Origin: Filomicrobium insigne
GTDB taxonomy: Bacteria > Pseudomonadota > Alphaproteobacteria > Rhizobiales > Hyphomicrobiaceae
DNA length: 64,000 nucleotides
Reading direction: 5' to 3'
Assembly (NCBI RefSeq): GCF_900104305.1
Contig: NZ_FNJC01000002.1
Coordinates: 682,001 to 746,000 of the forward strand
The notes beneath the pieces were generated by a model. The model was not told where the DNA came from. It searched no databases and saw only the letters and a program-made list of their open reading frames with translations. Of this stretch, positions 60,695-64,000 are shown piece after piece; within the stretch, counting starts at the first letter, position 1, and each line of letters opens with the position of its first letter. A program made the translations under genes and the position numbers.

Positions 60695-61093
60695 GGATAA
60701 AATCCTCACCGCCTCTCATCGCTACTAGGACGTCATTTCGAATACCAGTTGAGTTAGAAGGCGCGCCGACGCCAAGCGAGCCAATGGATTGCCCTATACC
60801 TTGTGATCTTTTTTTCATATCGGCTTCTCCTACCCGGCAAAACATGCAGCGAGTAAATCCGAAAACAACGGATGGAGCCTGTTCAACATCGTCAACGATC
60901 TAAGTCGGATGCGCCGCGTTCCGTTCCAGGCCGAAACAGACGGAAAAATGAAATCGGCTGTCAACGGAAACGACGCTCCGCAGTCAGACTGCGGCAAATC
61001 TGGATGACATAAGAGAATGAATTGGAAGGCTGGTTAATCGGCGATGTAAAGCCGCTGCATAACACGCGTAAAAAGTCTTACCCGAACGAAGCA

Positions 61094-61164
61094 AGCCCCG
61101 GGACCGGGGCCGCTCGAAGTCGCCAGCGGGCGGCGCGACTGACGCGGCTCCCGGTCCCGGGGCT
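61094..61164. repeat. GC-rich inverted repeat (20/21 bp arms)
   Basis: The left arm at 61094-61113 pairs with the right arm at 61144-61164 except for one bulged base, around a 30-base loop. The loop itself has a GTCGC...GCGAC pair. It could be a structured RNA, a replication or transcription pause site, or a decayed palindromic element. Confidence 0.6.
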
Positions 61165-61231
61165 GGACCGGTTCGTAGGTTTGGGCGTCCGGTTTCGAAA
61201 AGCTGCAGCAAGCTTGGCTACATCGCGCAAG

Positions 61232-61260
61232 GAGCGAAGGGGTTTTTCTCCCCTTCGCTC
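61232..61260. terminator. 11 bp perfect hairpin, possible terminator
   Basis: The stem GAGCGAAGGGG and its complement enclose the loop TTTTTCT. It follows the end of the LuxR-type gene on the minus strand by about 120 bases and lacks a downstream T run, so its terminator role is unsure. Confidence 0.4.
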
Positions 61261-61380
61261 GTGCAGTCCCCCGGGACTAAACAGTCCGTAAGGAAACCTT
61301 CCCCCGATTCCCTGCGGCGGTCACCGATGCTGGTGTATTGGAAGTCGCCTGTATACGTCATCCCCGATTTGGGGGAGGCC

Positions 61381-62145
61381 TTATGGGATGAGATTAAGCC
61401 GTATAGCCTGCGCCACAGCTTGCACACGGTTCCGTGCCCCAAGTTTCACTTGTACCTTCTTAAGATGGCTCCGGATTGTCTCTTCGCCGAGACCAAGGAG
61501 TTCGGCAATTTCCCTCATTTGGTGACCGAGCGACGCAAGCCGCAACACGGCAAGCTCACGCGCCGTCAACGCGGCCGCCGAACCGATGCGGTCGGTTTGG
61601 AGTCCTATAAGCTTCTGGAGGCGAATAGCAGCGAACGTCGCTCCCATGAAGATGATGGTGCGATCTTCCGGGGTGAACCGATTTGAAAGAACGTTACGCG
61701 ACCAGTAGGTCACAGTCCAACGCCCGCCAACCGGGCACGTGAAATAATCACGCATACTGTACTTCATCGCGAGCTCGAAGGGCCACTGATCTACGCCCAA
61801 TGGCTCGAGCATGCGCATCATTTCAGACATCGTGAACGGGGCAATGGAAAGCTGAGCCAGCGAAAGGCCAGGGCCTGGGTGCTTTTGCGTGCGTTCGAAA
61901 TAGTCTTCCCACCAGCCCTCTGGCACACTTTTGTGCAAGAACACCGTCTTACCTTTTTCGACGCCGCTCCAATCGCACCAGCGTATTGGCATGAGGCCGG
62001 CCATAAGAACGTTCATCTTACACGCCTTGGCCGTCACGCCGTGCAGGTTATCCAGAACCTGATCAGGTGTTTCTAGCTCTTCAATGCTGGTAATAAACCG
62101 CAACATGTCAGAGCCGAGTTTTGAAACTTCCTTACTCACGGGCAT
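61381..62145 (-). CDS. LuxR-type regulator with autoinducer-binding-like domain
   Basis: The protein has 254 residues. Residues 1-170 resemble the autoinducer-binding fold (WCDWSGVEKGKTVFLH, AMKYSMRDYFTCPVGGRWTV). Residues 185-250 are a LuxR/GerE HTH (LTARELAVLRLASLGHQMRE, then IAELLGLGEETIRSHLKKVQ). No LuxI-type synthase is near, so it would be a solo regulator responding to an exogenous or different signal. Its ligand is unknown. Confidence 0.87.
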   Translation of the reverse strand: MPVSKEVSKLGSDMLRFITSIEELETPDQVLDNLHGVTAKACKMNVLMAGLMPIRWCDWSGVEKGKTVFLHKSVPEGWWEDYFERTQKHPGPGLSLAQLSIAPFTMSEMMRMLEPLGVDQWPFELAMKYSMRDYFTCPVGGRWTVTYWSRNVLSNRFTPEDRTIIFMGATFAAIRLQKLIGLQTDRIGSAAALTARELAVLRLASLGHQMREIAELLGLGEETIRSHLKKVQVKLGARNRVQAVAQAIRLNLIP

Positions 62146-62309
62146 TCGGCATTCGATAAACGCCTCCCGTCAGAATCACATTACCCACCGTCCCATAGCA
62201 AAGGACTTGTAGGCTCCTCCTCTCCCAAACAAAGAATAGCAGCAACCCGAAATCAAAGGGATCCGTGAGCATAGAACTTGGTTACGGGCGCAAGCCATTC
62301 AATGCGTAG

Positions 62310-62345
62310 TAAAAAATTCCCTCCAGCACCAACGCGCTAGAGGGA
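62310..62345 (-). terminator. Rho-independent terminator of the His-rich peptide gene
   Basis: On the minus strand a 10 bp stem (one G-T wobble) with an 8-base loop is followed by ATTTTTT. It lies about 30 bases after the stop of the small His-rich gene and has the classic form. Confidence 0.8.
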
Positions 62346-62375
62346 GCATGTAATTCAAAATTTAAGGCGTGAAAG

Positions 62376-62627
62376 TCACCACCAACCCTTGCAGATAAAA
62401 TAACGCTTCTTCCAATAGAATTTTCCGGTCGCATACCACTTCGCCTTGTAGAAGCCGCAGCCGCGAGGGCGATGGAAGTTGTGGTGATGAAAGTGGTGAA
62501 AATTATGCTTCCAGTGATGATGCTTGAAGCCATGCTTGCCGCCAGCTTCTGCGCCGGTGGCGCCCCCCATTAGGGCCGCGATAGCAACAGATCCGGTTAG
62601 CGCAAGCGCCATAACAGTCGTCTTCAT
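62376..62627 (-). CDS. Small secreted His-rich peptide
   Basis: The 83-residue protein has AAGGAG eight bases upstream of its ATG. A signal peptide (MALALTGSVAIAALMGGATG, cleaved near AEAGG) precedes a mature part of about 56 residues with many His in short runs (HGFKHHHWKHNFHHFHHHNFH) and a C-terminus rich in Tyr, Trp and Lys with two Cys (RGCGFYKAKWY, YFICKGWW). The His clusters could bind nickel, copper or zinc. I know no named family member with assigned function. Well-formed terminator downstream. Confidence 0.8.
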   Translation of the reverse strand: MKTTVMALALTGSVAIAALMGGATGAEAGGKHGFKHHHWKHNFHHFHHHNFHRPRGCGFYKAKWYATGKFYWKKRYFICKGWW

Positions 62628-63228
62628 TTACAATCTCCTTACTTCTGCGTAGCCCGCGCTTCCCATGATCATCGGAGTAGGCGGTGAGCTAACAATGCGA
62701 GAAGCGATCCTTAGCCGCTGTTCCCACCGAAACAGGAAGGAGATCCATTTCAGCTCCGGTACTATTCGCCGATAGAGCCAATCTGCCGTTCATTAGCCAA
62801 CTTCAATCCCCAACCGCGGCCTCAAGCCGCTATGGGTAGGAAGACATTTTTTTCTTTGTATGTTGGAAATACCCCCCGAATGGTGTCCATTCTCGAACAT
62901 ACGGATTACGAACCGACAGGCCACGATGGAGCAAGAAACCGTGCACGAATGCACCGGCCGCAAAATGCGGTAGGGGAACGAAATGAAACGTAGAATAAAA
63001 CTCATGCATCATAGTGCACGCTGGAATGAGCACCCTGGCTAGGAGCTTTTCAGCGAGACGCGATCGGCGCAGCACGAGTCGCTCACCGCCAGACCAAATG
63101 CGTCACCCTAGCACTGTCCGTTGAACCAGAGCGTCTTCGCGAGACAGCCTCGATCCGAAAGAACTATAAAGTTGTGTGTGGTTTCATGAGCCACCGTACT
63201 GAACAAGGCAGCAATACCTTTGAAACAA
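62628..63228. other. Intergenic, no convincing gene
   Basis: One minus-strand frame near 62830-63075 has protein-like stretches but no ribosome-binding site or recognisable motif. Otherwise it is empty. Confidence 0.45.
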
Positions 63229-64000
63229 ATGACGCACCCTGAACAGCGCTCGCCATTCAGGCTCGATTTTCGCATTTTCGCACCGATACTCCCCGGCGCT
63301 ACGGTACGAGAACGTATTATTGCCTGTGTTGGCGCTGCCCTGGGCATCGGTCTGACGTTCCTGATCTGTGAGAGAATTATTGGGCCAGGAAGCCATCTGC
63401 CGTTGATCGTCGCCCCCATGGGAGCGTCCGCCGTCATACTTTTCGCTATTCCAACGAGCCCACTCGCACAACCCTGGCCGATCATCGGCGGGAGTACAAT
63501 TTCAGCTTTCGTGGGATTAGCAGTGCACTTCCTGATCCAAGATCAGGTCTTAGCAGTCGCCATCGCCGTCAGTCTGGCAATTGCCATTATGTCCCTAGCT
63601 CGATGCTTGCATCCGCCTGGCGCTGCTGTCGCGATGACCGCGATCATCGGGGGACCGGCGATCACCGAAACGGGCATTTGGTATCCGTTCATTCCCGTCG
63701 CACTTAACGCCCTGATACTCGTATTGCTCGGAATAGGCTTTCACAAGTTGTCGGGGCGACCGTATCCAAACTACGCGGCTCGGAACGATATCAATGATTA
63801 CGGAACCAGTGATCCGCCAACCCTCTCGCGAGCAGGCTTCAAGCAAGAGGACGTCGATGCAGCCCTATCGGCTTTGGACGAAACCTTTGACATCGACCGC
63901 CATAGCCTGACCCGTTTGCTGCGTGAAGTCGAACTGCAGACAATTTCCCGCTCCCGGGGTGACCTTAGATGCGAGGACATCATGTCCCGAGACGTCATCA
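63229..64000 (+). CDS. HPP-family membrane protein with CBS domain, 3' truncated by the window
   Basis: The frame is open from ATG 63229 to the right edge (257 residues seen). The N-terminal 170 residues have four hydrophobic helices in the HPP pattern: PIVAPMGASAVILFAIPTSP-like segment (LIVAPMGASAV), PWPIIGG and the eponymous CLHPPGAAVAMTAIIGGP. A linker follows, then the start of a CBS domain (EDIMSRDVI) at the edge. HPP proteins are integral membrane proteins; some are linked with nitrite transport in chloroplasts, others are unknown. The CBS domain may bind adenosyl ligands. The stop lies outside the window. Confidence 0.85.
   Translation, partial: MTHPEQRSPFRLDFRIFAPILPGATVRERIIACVGAALGIGLTFLICERIIGPGSHLPLIVAPMGASAVILFAIPTSPLAQPWPIIGGSTISAFVGLAVHFLIQDQVLAVAIAVSLAIAIMSLARCLHPPGAAVAMTAIIGGPAITETGIWYPFIPVALNALILVLLGIGFHKLSGRPYPNYAARNDINDYGTSDPPTLSRAGFKQEDVDAALSALDETFDIDRHSLTRLLREVELQTISRSRGDLRCEDIMSRDVI

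Larger units (their letters stand above)
60710..61380. other. Intergenic with strong hairpins
   Basis: No gene is seen. It contains the long inverted repeat at 61094-61164 and a second hairpin at 61232-61260. It separates the DUF3300 gene and the LuxR-type regulator gene, both on the minus strand. Confidence 0.55.

Noticed and set aside
62830-63075. 81-residue minus-strand frame before the HPP gene
   Set aside because: Some protein-like stretches but no start signal or family; kept as intergenic.
1-64000. CRISPR arrays and rRNA genes
   Set aside because: I found no regularly spaced identical repeats of 25-40 bases and no rRNA-like stretch.

Overview
The window looks like the chromosome of an alphaproteobacterial, methylotrophic, nitrate-respiring bacterium. 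The closest picture I can offer is a Hyphomicrobium-like organism. The reasons are a complete methylamine dehydrogenase cluster in the order mauFBEDACJGLMN (minus strand, 46932 to 38495), a complete respiratory nitrate reductase operon narKGHJI (plus strand, 14663 to 24220) preceded by FNR-type boxes, and a tRNA-fMet 3' fragment of ordinary bacterial type. The genus is inferred from gene content only. I see no rRNA, no complete tRNA gene and no CRISPR array.

Positions 1 to 10838 are the right-hand end of an integrated genomic island. It carries the last genes of a BREX phage-defence system (a probable pglZ tail and brxL), a convergent UvrD/HelD-type helicase, a small unknown protein, an adenine-type DNA methyltransferase, AlpA-like helix-turn-helix genes, an imperfect 445 bp direct repeat flanking an orphan HTH gene, and a tyrosine integrase. 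The island ends in a 48 bp copy of the 3' end of tRNA-fMet, which is the attachment site. The left end and the other BREX genes lie outside the window. Positions 10839 to 13682 hold small accessory genes: a coiled-coil/HTH protein, a Zn-ribbon protein, a SRAP/YedK-type protein and two weak ORFs.

Positions 13683 to 26151 are the anaerobic respiration block: a Crp/Fnr regulator divergent from a fused NarK1-NarK2 transporter, narGHJI, a parvulin-type isomerase, a small Cys-containing protein, and a flavodoxin with its own FNR-type box. Positions 26610 to 34809 hold redox and hydrolase genes (NDH-2-like flavoprotein, alpha/beta hydrolase, MBL hydrolase, AraC regulator, two SDR/NmrA proteins, a small membrane protein) and a winged-helix/TPR regulator. 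Positions 34995 to 37768 encode an OprC/NosA-like TonB-dependent copper receptor and a DUF2946 protein. This lies beside the mau cluster, whose amicyanin (MauC) and MauL need copper.

The mau cluster oxidises methylamine in the periplasm. MauA and MauB form the enzyme, MauG builds the TTQ cofactor, MauD, MauE and MauF support maturation, and amicyanin carries the electrons. MauM and MauN are NapG/NapH-like iron-sulfur proteins. No mauR regulator is adjacent. Downstream lie a CYTH protein, a GFA-family protein, a decayed GH114 gene, a formylglycine-generating enzyme / sulfatase / HAD phosphatase operon, a MocR regulator, a LysR-YeiH divergent pair with trmO, a DUF2950-DUF3300 secreted pair, a LuxR-type regulator, a His-rich secreted peptide, and an HPP-CBS membrane protein cut by the right edge.
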